Below, piece by piece: positions 22,034-29,805 of a stretch of 34,169 nucleotides of DNA (within the stretch, counting starts at the first letter, position 1; each line of letters opens with the position of its first letter). This stretch comes from Clostridiales bacterium (lineage in GTDB: Bacteria; Bacillota; Clostridia; Christensenellales; DTU072). Made by a program: the position numbers and the translations under genes. Under the pieces are notes generated by a model, which saw only the letters and a program-made list of their open reading frames with translations, was not told where the DNA came from and made no database searches. The DNA is taken from the NCBI GenBank assembly GCA_012520515.1, contig JAAYOD010000009.1, forward strand, positions 1 through 34,169. Reading direction: 5' to 3'.

Positions 22034-24496
22034 ATGAAGATTGTTATAGTGGGAGGAGTAGCTGGCGGAGCTACGGCAGCGTCAAGGCTAAGAAGAATTT
22101 CAGAAAAATATGAGATTGTGCTAATAGAAAGAGATAGCTATATCTCTTATGCCAATTGCGGTTTGCCATATTATATTGGCGGAACGATAAAGGAAAGAGA
22201 AAAGTTGTTTGTGCAAACGGTGGAGGGGCTAAAAAGCCGTTTTAATATCGATGTCAGGGTAAACAATGAAGTTGTGAGCATAGATAAAGATAATAAGCAA
22301 GTAACTGTTAAAAACACCATAACAGGTGACATCTATAAAGAAAGCTATGACAAACTAATACTTTCTTTAGGCGCAAAGCCCATTGTGCCAAAAATAAAGG
22401 GGCTAGATAGCGCAGACAATATTTTTTGGCTTAGAAATATCCCAGATACCTTTAAGATTAAAGATTTTGTTGATAAAAATAAACCAAAGACAGCCGTTGT
22501 TGTAGGGGGCGGATTTATTGGCGTTGAGATGGCGGAAAATTTAGCTGAACTTGGCATAGATGTTACGCTGGTGGAAAAATCCGACCAAACGCTTAGACAG
22601 TTTGATTTTGAAATGGCGCAGCTTGTCCATCAAGAACTAAATGATAACGGTGTTAGAGTTATACTATATGACGGCGTAAGTGAATTTTTAGATGGCGGGA
22701 AAAAGATAAAATTAGATAGCCAAACGGAAATTGAGTCTGATATAACTATTTTAAGTATAGGCATAGCGGCAGAAAGCGCTTTAGCTAAAAACGCTGGCTT
22801 AAAGCTTGGCGAAAAAGGTCATGTTATAGTGGACGAAAGGTATAATACGCTTTTAGCTGACGGTAAAGTAAGCAATGATATTTACGCTGTTGGCGATATG
22901 ATAGAGGTAATAAACGGACTTGATGATACCTTATATTCTGTGCCGCTTGCATGGGGCGCAAATAGGCAAGGAAGGCTTGTTGCTGACGCTATTGCAAACT
23001 TAACTACGCCTAAACAAAAGATTTTTGGCAGTAGCGTGCTTAAGGTATTTAGCCTTACCGCAGCTTCGGTAGGAGCAAATGAAAGGACGCTTAAAGATAA
23101 AGGCATAGCTTATACATCTATCCATGCCCACCGCGGCAACCATGCAAGCTACTATCCAAACTCTGTAAACATTGCGCTTAAACTTATCTTTGATAAGACA
23201 AGCGGCAAGATATACGGCGCGCAAGCAGTTGGCGGACAGGGCACAGAAAAAAGAATAGATGTCATTGGCACAGTTATTCAACTGGGCGGTACAATTAATG
23301 ACCTAGCAGGCCTAGAGCTTTGCTATGCCCCCCCTTATTCATCGGCAAAAGACCCTGTAAACATCTTGGGGTATATAGCGGAAAATGTGGCAAATGATGT
23401 CTATAAAGTAGTCTATCATTACCAAATTGATAAACTGGCGCAAACAGAGCTTGTCATTGATGTAAGGTCAAAGTTTGAATACCAGCAAGGGCATATTGAA
23501 AACGCAATAAATCTTGATATAGATGAAATTAGACAAAACCTAGATAAGTTGCCTAAAGATAAAGATACGCCCATTTATTTATATTGTAGGGTAGGCTTGC
23601 GCGGATATTTGGCTATAAATATTTTGCGTGACGCAGGGTACACCAATCTCTATAATTTGTCGGGCGGATACCTAACTTATAGAGCGTATAAGTATAAACC
23701 TAGCGTAAGAAAAGTAAAAAGCAAAAAAAGTTTTATGGAGGCAAATGATATGGAGCAAGGCAATAAAGAAGGCGATAAAATTAGAGAAATAGACGCAAGC
23801 GGTTTGCAATGCCCAGGTCCGCTTATGGCAGTTTATCAAGAAATTTGTAAAATGGAAGAGGGGGAAAAGCTAAAAGTTACAGCTAGTGATAGCGGATTTA
23901 GTAGCGATATAGAAAATTGGTGCAAAACAAATGGCCACACCTTAGATGAGCTTATAGTTGCAAAAGGAAAATTTATAGCCACCATAACAAAAGGCGAAAA
24001 AAAAGAAGTTAGTTTAGACTCAAGTCAAAAAAATGCCACTATCGTTGTGTTTAGCGGAGAGCTTGATAAAGTTATTGCCGCTATGATAATTGCGCAAGGT
24101 GCGGCGGCGCAAGGCAAAGATGTCACTATGTTCTTTACATTCTGGGGACTAAACGCTTTAAGAAAAGAGCAAAAAGTCAAGGTTAAAAAACCTATGATGG
24201 AAAAGATGTTTGGCAAGATGATGCCAAAAGGCGCGGAAAACTTACCGCTGTCTAATATGAATATGCTAGGACTTGGCCAAAAAATGATAAAGGGCATTAT
24301 GGCAAAGAAAAATGTAGATTCTGTAACCGAAATGATTAAGAAAGCGCAAGAGTCAGGCGTAAAGATGCTAGCTTGCTCTATGAGTATGGACCTTATGGGA
24401 CTTACTAAAGAAGAGCTTATAGACAACCTTGAGTATGTAGGGGTAGCAACCTATATTGCAAAGAATGAAAATGTAGGCACAACATTGTTTATATAA
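22034..24496 (+). CDS. Four-domain sulfur/thiol oxidoreductase: CoA-disulfide reductase-like, rhodanese, TusA and DsrE-like
   Basis: This 820-residue fusion contains four domains. Residues 1-450 are an FAD/NAD(P)H pyridine nucleotide-disulfide oxidoreductase of the CoA-disulfide-reductase/Npsr type, with GGVAGG (7-12), single active Cys42 (ANCGLPY) and YAPPYSSAKDPVN at 431-443. Residues 470-550 are a rhodanese with Cys518 (YCRVGLRGY). Residues 583-653 are a TusA domain with Cys593 (LQCPGPL). Residues 667-820 are a DsrE-like domain with Cys781 (LACSMSMDLMG). All four sulfur-relay cysteines are present. The likely role is reduction of CoA-persulfide or polysulfide, with sulfane sulfur passed down the chain. 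AGGAGAG precedes the ATG. It is preceded by a Crp-type operator and followed by a terminator and a Crp/Fnr gene. Confidence 0.92.
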   Translation: MKIVIVGGVAGGATAASRLRRISEKYEIVLIERDSYISYANCGLPYYIGGTIKEREKLFVQTVEGLKSRFNIDVRVNNEVVSIDKDNKQVTVKNTITGDIYKESYDKLILSLGAKPIVPKIKGLDSADNIFWLRNIPDTFKIKDFVDKNKPKTAVVVGGGFIGVEMAENLAELGIDVTLVEKSDQTLRQFDFEMAQLVHQELNDNGVRVILYDGVSEFLDGGKKIKLDSQTEIESDITILSIGIAAESALAKNAGLKLGEKGHVIVDERYNTLLADGKVSNDIYAVGDMIEVINGLDDTLYSVPLAWGANRQGRLVADAIANLTTPKQKIFGSSVLKVFSLTAASVGANERTLKDKGIAYTSIHAHRGNHASYYPNSVNIALKLIFDKTSGKIYGAQAVGGQGTEKRIDVIGTVIQLGGTINDLAGLELCYAPPYSSAKDPVNILGYIAENVANDVYKVVYHYQIDKLAQTELVIDVRSKFEYQQGHIENAINLDIDEIRQNLDKLPKDKDTPIYLYCRVGLRGYLAINILRDAGYTNLYNLSGGYLTYRAYKYKPSVRKVKSKKSFMEANDMEQGNKEGDKIREIDASGLQCPGPLMAVYQEICKMEEGEKLKVTASDSGFSSDIENWCKTNGHTLDELIVAKGKFIATITKGEKKEVSLDSSQKNATIVVFSGELDKVIAAMIIAQGAAAQGKDVTMFFTFWGLNALRKEQKVKVKKPMMEKMFGKMMPKGAENLPLSNMNMLGLGQKMIKGIMAKKNVDSVTEMIKKAQESGVKMLACSMSMDLMGLTKEELIDNLEYVGVATYIAKNENVGTTLFI

Positions 24497-24516
24497 AGCT
24501 TATTATAGTTTAGAAT

Positions 24517-24555
24517 AAAAAAGGATTGGAAAAAACTTTATCCAATCCTTTTTTT
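24517..24555 (+). terminator. Terminator after the sulfur oxidoreductase gene
   Basis: AAGGATTGGA pairs with TCCAATCCTT around a 10-base loop, with flanking A and T runs. Confidence 0.85.
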
Positions 24556-24599
24556 ATGGTAGTATATCTAAAAAGGGGATACCGTAAAGGAGAATAAGT

Positions 24600-25256
24600 A
24601 TGTTTGACGCTAAAGAAATACCGTTTTATAACCATTTGACACAAGGAGAAATTGAGCTATTAAAGTCTGGATTATACCAAAAAAAGTTTGTTAAAGGACA
24701 GCTTGCGCACAGCTCTACAGAGCCTTGTCTTGGCGTAATTATTGTAAGAAAAGGCAAGCTAAGAGCATACCTAATTTCTGACCAAGGCAAAGAGATTACT
24801 TTGTATTACTTATCTAGCGGCGACACTTGCGTGTTGTCGGCTTCTTGCATACTTGACAGTATCTCTTTTGAAGTATTGGTGGAAGCTGTGGAAGATACAG
24901 AAGTTATGCAAATTACGGCATCTTGTTTTAATCAAGTTATGAAAACTAATGTTATGGTGGAAAATTTTGCGCTAAAACTTGCAGCTGAAAAGTTTTCTGA
25001 TGTTATGTGGGTTATGCAGCAAATATTGTTTTTTAGTATGGATAAGCGCCTTGCTATGTACTTATATCAAGAGATGATAGATACAAAAAGCGCTACACTT
25101 TATATTACACACGAAAATATAGCAAAAAGTCTGGGCACAGCTAGAGAAGTTGTGACCAGACTTTTAAGGCAGTTTGCGCAGGATGAAGTAGTGGAAGTGA
25201 CTCGAGGAAAAGTAACTGTAATTGACCGCAACAAACTGCAAGCTATGTTCAATTAG
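24600..25256 (+). CDS. Crp/Fnr-family transcriptional regulator
   Basis: This 218-residue regulator has an N-terminal cyclic-nucleotide-type beta-roll (about 10-115), a dimer helix and a C-terminal winged helix. The recognition helix T180-A-R-E-V-V-T-R187 carries R182-E183-x3-R187, the same spacing as the Crp residues that contact TGTGA, and unlike the Fnr E-x2-S-R pattern. The sensor roll has Cys43, Cys77, Cys83 and Cys109; C77 and C83 lie in GDTCVLSASC. There is no N-terminal iron-sulfur cluster motif like that of Fnr and no conserved cAMP-phosphate Arg-Ser pair, so a thiol- or persulfide-based signal is plausible. AAAGGAG precedes the ATG; no TGTGA site or clear promoter is seen upstream. 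Its stop codon overlaps that of trxA on the other strand. Confidence 0.9.
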   Translation: MFDAKEIPFYNHLTQGEIELLKSGLYQKKFVKGQLAHSSTEPCLGVIIVRKGKLRAYLISDQGKEITLYYLSSGDTCVLSASCILDSISFEVLVEAVEDTEVMQITASCFNQVMKTNVMVENFALKLAAEKFSDVMWVMQQILFFSMDKRLAMYLYQEMIDTKSATLYITHENIAKSLGTAREVVTRLLRQFAQDEVVEVTRGKVTVIDRNKLQAMFN

Positions 25257-25561
25257 GCAAGCAGGTTTTTAAGCTGCTCTATGGTATGGTAGCCTACGGC
25301 TTTTTTATGCATTTGCCCGTTTTTAAATACAATTAAGGTAGGAATGCTGCTTACAGCGTAAGTATTTGCTAACCTTGCTTGCTCATCTACATTGACTTTG
25401 CCAACAGTAACCTCAGGCATTTGGCGGGCTAGGTCATCAAGGACAGGCGCTATCATTTTGCAAGGTCCGCACCAGTCGGCATAAAAGTCTACTAGTACTG
25501 TTTTATTGCTTAAGGTAACTTCCTTTTCAAAATTTTCACTTGTTAGCTTTATTGGTTTCAT
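25253..25561 (-). CDS. trxA: Thioredoxin
   Basis: This 102-residue thioredoxin has the WCGPC active site at about residues 30-34, the conserved buried Asp (LVDFYADW) and the cis-proline in SIPTLIVF. It reduces protein disulfides and, in relatives, persulfides. AAGGAG precedes the ATG. It is convergent with the Crp/Fnr gene; the two stop codons overlap by 3 of 4 bases with no terminator between them. Its promoter has the same type of palindrome as the sulfur oxidoreductase gene, which points to shared control. No thioredoxin reductase is in the window; the FAD protein at 22034 might connect to it, but that is speculation. Confidence 0.95.
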   Translation of the reverse strand: MKPIKLTSENFEKEVTLSNKTVLVDFYADWCGPCKMIAPVLDDLARQMPEVTVGKVNVDEQARLANTYAVSSIPTLIVFKNGQMHKKAVGYHTIEQLKNLLA

Positions 25562-25590
25562 TTTATATTCTCCTTTTATTTTGTGTTTCT

Positions 25591-25610
25591 AATTACAGTA
25601 TACGGTAATT
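25591..25610 (-). promoter_or_regulatory. trxA -10 region inside a 20-bp imperfect palindrome
   Basis: The minus-strand -10 TATACT (25597-25602) sits at the centre of AATTACAGTATACGGTAATT, palindromic except for one base pair. The predicted start is near 25590. No good -35 is seen; the Crp-type palindrome occupies its place. Confidence 0.55.
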
Positions 25611-25622
25611 TTATTATTATTT

Positions 25623-25639
25623 CTGTGACAAAGTCACAT
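25623..25639. promoter_or_regulatory. Crp-type operator CTGTGACAAAGTCACAT upstream of trxA
   Basis: It has TGTGA and TCACA half-sites with a 5-base spacer (CAAAG), and the core is a perfect 15-bp palindrome. Its centre (25631) is 41 bases before the predicted trxA start, matching the geometry at 21956-21972. Confidence 0.65.
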
Positions 25640-25675
25640 ACCCTTAGCATATACTATTTATTAAACTTTACCTAT

Positions 25676-25709
25676 AAAAAAGAGCGGAAAAAGCATTCCG
25701 CTCTTTTTT
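25676..25709 (-). terminator. Terminator of the ABC-FtsX gene
   Basis: AAAAAAGAGCGGAA pairs with TTCCGCTCTTTTTT around a 6-base loop; T runs occur on both strands. Confidence 0.88.
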
Positions 25710-25728
25710 TATCGTATTTAACTAAATA

Positions 25729-28700
25729 CTATTTCTTTATGGCGTCCACAGGGCGCTTTTTTGCTATCTTATACACGGGTATAAAGGAGGCAATGAGCGC
25801 AACTACTACGCTTATGCCTAGCATTAGCGCAATTTGTCTTACGCCAAAGTTTAGTATAGTTATAGTTAGGTTGTACTCTGTCCTTAGCATTCTGCCAAGG
25901 AAAGCTACAACAATGCCAGTAGCTATGGTAGCTAGCGCAAAGTTAATGACAGCTATTAGCAAGCTTTCGTTAAAGAATATGGTAAACACATCGCTACTTC
26001 TTGCGCCAACTGCGCGCAAGATACCTATCTCTCTGCGCTTATAAGATATGCTTGTGCCAATGTAGTTGGTAAGCATTAAGGCTGCAAATACCGCAAAACC
26101 TATACCTACATAAAGGAATATTTGAGAGAGCGTTTCAATTAGGCTGTTTACCATATTAAGCATGGACATAACGCCGTTTCTTAAGTTGTATTTAGCTCCA
26201 TCTTCCACTGAGTCATAGGTGTATTTAATTATGTCAGTAAGCGTTGAGCCTTGGGGCATTTTTGCAATGGCAAAAGCATAATTGCCTATTACTCCGCCAT
26301 CTAAGTTTTTATACAGAGTATCATCAACTACTACTGTGTTAGCGATATTCTCATCATCAATAAGGTATATGCCTACAAGCTTGCAAGACTGGTCGTATAC
26401 ATTATAACCAAGCAAGTTTTGGCTGGCGCTGAGCATAAAGTTTGTAGGCATTATTTGTTCTATGCCTTGCATAATTGTTCCTGATTTTATTGCTTTATCT
26501 AGCACTACTCTTTGATACTCTTCATAGTTATATTTTCCAATTGTTTCATTCCATTCTTCATGGAGTTCAGAAAGAGTCTTTTCAAAAAGTGGAGTATAAT
26601 CTTCTGATTCTTTATTCTGTTCCATCTGGTCCATATACAAATATATTGTATTGGCTTTTTCTTCAAGAGAAGAGTTGAGATATTTTTGAATCTCCTGCTG
26701 AAGCTCTTGGTTGTCTCCCCAATTAGCGTCTATTATGATGTCTATTATGATGTTGTCAATGGACTCATCATAATTGTCCATAATATAATTTATCTTGTAT
26801 TGCCGATCGTTTACAAAGCCAAAGCGGAAATCAATAAGCCATTGCGGCGCATACTTTCTAAATTCAGTTTCGTCGTCCTTAACTTTGTTGTATAGAGCGT
26901 TTTGCACATTCCACGCATATGAAATAGCGTCCGCCATAAACTCAAAGTTGCCTAGCTCTGTCTTGTTGCCCTGCACATAGTATGATGTTTTGTCTAGTTG
27001 CTTTAATTGTGACAACTTAAACAATTTGTCGGCATAGAAAGAAAGGTATGTATCGGAAAGTTGCAACCCTGCGCTAAAATGCCCATTGGATAGGTCTGCG
27101 CCTATGCTTTTACCAGCATTTTTTGTTTTCAATTCATTATTTATAAAGCCTTCTTTTACAAATGCAAGTCCATGATAGCCATACAGTACTGTTTCTCTAA
27201 GCTCTTCGCTAAGCATATAATTTACAAGCTGGTTGCCGTCTGGCGAACTTAAAGCTTCAAAGTGTTGATAGTCAAATTCCGTATCAATAATGCCTGTTAT
27301 TTCATAGTACCTGTCGTCAAGATAAATTTTTGGCTTTAGAGCAAGGAAAGTTTGCTCGTCAACAATTTGGTCTGATGTTCTTTGTACCTCTTCATGCCTA
27401 TAGCCAAACTTTTTAAAGTGGCTAAATACATATTCTGATACTGCCACTTGACCATAGTTAGATGGCAGTTTGCCTATTATATTAAAGCCTAAATTTGCTA
27501 AGTCTGACGACGAAGTTTCATAAAAGCCGCCAAGTATAGATTGATAGAGCATATCGGAGGGCATTTCGTTAAAGGTGTTTGTAAAATTCAGAACGCTATA
27601 ACTATTTTGTAGCGGGGTATAGACAGGCTTAAAGTCTATGCTGGTTTGTTTAGATAACTTTGCTAAGTCGTCATCTGAAGAATTTACAGGAGTTTCGTAT
27701 GTGTAGTTATACTCTTCATCTTCTCTTATTAATGTCTTAGAAATAGCAAGAGCGTTAATGTTGCTGTCAATAATGGAAGTTTCGGTAGCTTTATATTTAT
27801 TGTAAGAGCCCATGGTGTCAGTAAGACCAAACATAGCAAAAGCAATGACGGACAAAAATATAGTAAAAGCAAGTCTTATTGGCTTATTTTTTAAGCTGCT
27901 CGCGCCAATTTTGAAAGAGTTTTTAAAAGGCAAGCGGCTTTTTATCAGCCTAAAGTTTTTATCTTTAGGAATCTCTATTTTGCTTTCATCGGTGTCTTTG
28001 AACGCTTCACGATTGCCGTCTATGTCAATGCGCGCAAACTTTTTTAGGTCGCTGTTGGACTTTTCATCAATGGAAATAATAGCATCTTGGCTAGCTATGT
28101 AATTATTTATTAATTCCAAATCCTTAGCAGTTAGCTTATAACCTTTCTTTATCTGAATTATTTTGTTATCAATGACATTAACGGACTCATTTAGCCTTTG
28201 TCCTTGCGCCTTAAACTTTTCAATGTCGCTAATAATTTTGCCATCTTTAAGTTCTATGACGCGGTCGCCATAAAGTTCGGCAAACTCTCTATCGTGCGTA
28301 ACAACTACTACAAGTTTGTCTTTAGATAGCTTCTTTAGCGTATCAAAAACTTGCAAACCCGTTTTGCTGTCTAGCGCGCCCGTTGGTTCGTCCGCCAAGA
28401 TAATTTCGGGATTTTTAACAAGCGCTCTGGCGATAGCCACTCTTTGTTTTTGACCGCCAGAAAGCTCATTTGGCTTTCTTGAGCCGTATCCTGCCAAATC
28501 TACCTCTTCTAATATCCTGTTTATATCGCGGTCAGTAGCTTTTTTGCCCTGCAATTGCAAAGCAAGCCCGATGTTAGCGCCTACTGTAAATTCATTAAGG
28601 ATATTGTATTCTTGGAAAATGAAGCCAAGATAGGTATTGCGGTAGCTGTCAAATTCGCTTTGAGTAAAGTTTTTAGAGGATTTGCCCTTTATGATTATTT

Positions 28701-28884
28701 CGCCTGAATCATAGTTGTCAAGACCGCCCATAACATTTAGCAAAGTGGACTTACCGCTTCCTGATTTACCCAACAAAAATACCATGCCTTTTTCTGGGAA
28801 TTTTACGCTCAAATTGTCTAAAGCAACGACTGGAACGCCCTTTTTGGGAGTATATCGTTTGGTGACATTGATAATCTCTAACAT
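25729..28884 (-). CDS. ABC transporter, ATPase fused to FtsX/MacB-type permease with large extracellular domain
   Basis: In this 1051-residue single-chain transporter, residues 1-220 are the ATPase: Walker A GKSGSGKST (39-47), Q-loop near Q91, signature LSGGQ (141-145), Walker B IILADE (161-166) and H-loop His197. A charged linker with a helix (about 220-335) leads to one membrane helix (338-355), an extracellular domain of about 550 residues and three C-terminal helices with the FtsX segment containing KRREIGILRAVGA. That is the four-helix MacB/FtsX topology, which works by mechanotransmission rather than by a transport pore, so it may export peptides or antibiotics, or act on the envelope. 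GGAG precedes the ATG. No two-component system or partner protein is adjacent. Confidence 0.9.
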   Translation of the reverse strand: MLEIINVTKRYTPKKGVPVVALDNLSVKFPEKGMVFLLGKSGSGKSTLLNVMGGLDNYDSGEIIIKGKSSKNFTQSEFDSYRNTYLGFIFQEYNILNEFTVGANIGLALQLQGKKATDRDINRILEEVDLAGYGSRKPNELSGGQKQRVAIARALVKNPEIILADEPTGALDSKTGLQVFDTLKKLSKDKLVVVVTHDREFAELYGDRVIELKDGKIISDIEKFKAQGQRLNESVNVIDNKIIQIKKGYKLTAKDLELINNYIASQDAIISIDEKSNSDLKKFARIDIDGNREAFKDTDESKIEIPKDKNFRLIKSRLPFKNSFKIGASSLKNKPIRLAFTIFLSVIAFAMFGLTDTMGSYNKYKATETSIIDSNINALAISKTLIREDEEYNYTYETPVNSSDDDLAKLSKQTSIDFKPVYTPLQNSYSVLNFTNTFNEMPSDMLYQSILGGFYETSSSDLANLGFNIIGKLPSNYGQVAVSEYVFSHFKKFGYRHEEVQRTSDQIVDEQTFLALKPKIYLDDRYYEITGIIDTEFDYQHFEALSSPDGNQLVNYMLSEELRETVLYGYHGLAFVKEGFINNELKTKNAGKSIGADLSNGHFSAGLQLSDTYLSFYADKLFKLSQLKQLDKTSYYVQGNKTELGNFEFMADAISYAWNVQNALYNKVKDDETEFRKYAPQWLIDFRFGFVNDRQYKINYIMDNYDESIDNIIIDIIIDANWGDNQELQQEIQKYLNSSLEEKANTIYLYMDQMEQNKESEDYTPLFEKTLSELHEEWNETIGKYNYEEYQRVVLDKAIKSGTIMQGIEQIMPTNFMLSASQNLLGYNVYDQSCKLVGIYLIDDENIANTVVVDDTLYKNLDGGVIGNYAFAIAKMPQGSTLTDIIKYTYDSVEDGAKYNLRNGVMSMLNMVNSLIETLSQIFLYVGIGFAVFAALMLTNYIGTSISYKRREIGILRAVGARSSDVFTIFFNESLLIAVINFALATIATGIVVAFLGRMLRTEYNLTITILNFGVRQIALMLGISVVVALIASFIPVYKIAKKRPVDAIKK

Positions 28885-28922
28885 AAATTTCTCCTACATA
28901 AAATATCTTTTTTTATGTAAAC

Positions 28923-28951
28923 ATTGTAGCACACGCCTAAAATATACGCAA
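28923..28951 (-). promoter_or_regulatory. Promoter of the ABC-FtsX gene (extended -10)
   Basis: On the minus strand, TTGCGT (28946-28951), a 17-bp spacer and TGCTACAAT (hexamer 28923-28928). Confidence 0.6.
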
Positions 28952-28961
28952 TAAAAACAGG

Positions 28962-28970
28962 TGATATAAT
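28962..28970 (+). promoter_or_regulatory. Possible extended -10 promoter of the DUF975 gene
   Basis: TGATATAAT with no recognisable -35; it lies just beyond the divergent ABC promoter. The 87-base leader it implies contains the 14-bp palindrome ATAATAGCTATTAT (29023-29036). Confidence 0.4.
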
Positions 28971-29063
28971 AATAGTGAAATTATTGTAAATAAATAGCAA
29001 GCAGTAAGCATTGTGTGATAGAATAATAGCTATTATAGTAAATTAAGAAAAAGGAGTAATTTT

Positions 29064-29696
29064 ATGACAAGACAACAAGTAAAACTAAAAGCAAAAGAAG
29101 ATATCCGCGGAAGAGTGTTTGCCTGCTTTATACCTTTTCTAATACTTGGCGGAATACAGCTTTTGATAGGCTATCTGTTGGGAGAGAACACCTATGCGAT
29201 TGTTCCTATCTTAGTTAATATAGCTATGTTTCCCTTAAGCGTTGGCATAGCGGCAATTTTTTTACAGGTAGTGCGCCAAAAAAACAGCGACATAAAAATG
29301 GGGAAAGTTTTTGATTTTTATAAAAAGACAAACAGGTTAGGACAAATATTTTTAGCCTATATAGTGTCGTCGCTCTATGTAATAGGCGGACTTATTTTGT
29401 TTATAATACCAGGGATTATCTTAGCTATGCGGTATAGTATGCTTACTTTTGTATTAGCCGATTATGACGATATATCTTGGAGAGATGCCCTTTATAAATG
29501 CAAGCAAATAACAGATGGGCGCAAAGGTGAGATTTTTATTTATATGCTAAGTTTCTTTGGCTGGGGGATTTTGGTCGCAATAACCTTGGGCATACTGTCT
29601 ATATATGTTTTGCCATATTATCAAGCGACATTTGCAAACCTATACACTATCTACAATCCCACCATAAATGTAATAGATCAAGAATTTTTGCCATAA
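29064..29696 (+). CDS. DUF975 family integral membrane protein
   Basis: This 210-residue protein has hydrophobic segments at about 18-40, 44-70, 93-130 and 156-186. Landmarks of DUF975 (PF06161) are IPGIILAMRYSM (residues 115-126), LADYDDISWRDAL and DGRKGEIFIYMLSFFGW. Members occur widely in Firmicutes and their function is unknown. AAAAGGAG precedes the ATG. It is divergent from the ABC transporter and is probably a single-gene unit; only a weak AAAGC/GCTTT repeat follows it. Confidence 0.85.
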   Translation: MTRQQVKLKAKEDIRGRVFACFIPFLILGGIQLLIGYLLGENTYAIVPILVNIAMFPLSVGIAAIFLQVVRQKNSDIKMGKVFDFYKKTNRLGQIFLAYIVSSLYVIGGLILFIIPGIILAMRYSMLTFVLADYDDISWRDALYKCKQITDGRKGEIFIYMLSFFGWGILVAITLGILSIYVLPYYQATFANLYTIYNPTINVIDQEFLP

Positions 29697-29737
29697 AACA
29701 TAAACTGTTAAAGCTTTTTTATTAGCGCGGGCTTTTA

Positions 29738-29766
29738 TTGACTTTTGGAGTGTTTTGTTATAGTAT
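29738..29766 (+). promoter_or_regulatory. Promoter of the glucokinase operon
   Basis: TTGACT (29738-29743), a 17-bp spacer and TAGTAT (29761-29766), 40 bases before the ATG. Confidence 0.65.
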
Positions 29767-29805
29767 ATGTGTATTACTTTATGGATAAAGGAAGGGTTAT
29801 AACTT

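Noticed and set aside
24025-24426. 133-residue reverse-strand ORF inside the sulfur oxidoreductase gene
   Set aside because: It is a shadow of the TusA/DsrE region, with no ribosome site and a low-complexity hydrophobic/Ser-rich translation.
25583-26044. 153-residue plus-strand ORF across the trxA promoter and the end of the ABC gene
   Set aside because: It runs through a terminator and an operator and is antisense to the conserved FtsX C-terminus; there is no ribosome site.
29710-29735. Hairpin AAAGC...GCTTT after the DUF975 gene as a terminator
   Set aside because: The stem is only 5 bp with a 16-base loop, and its T run is in the loop, so it is not convincing.
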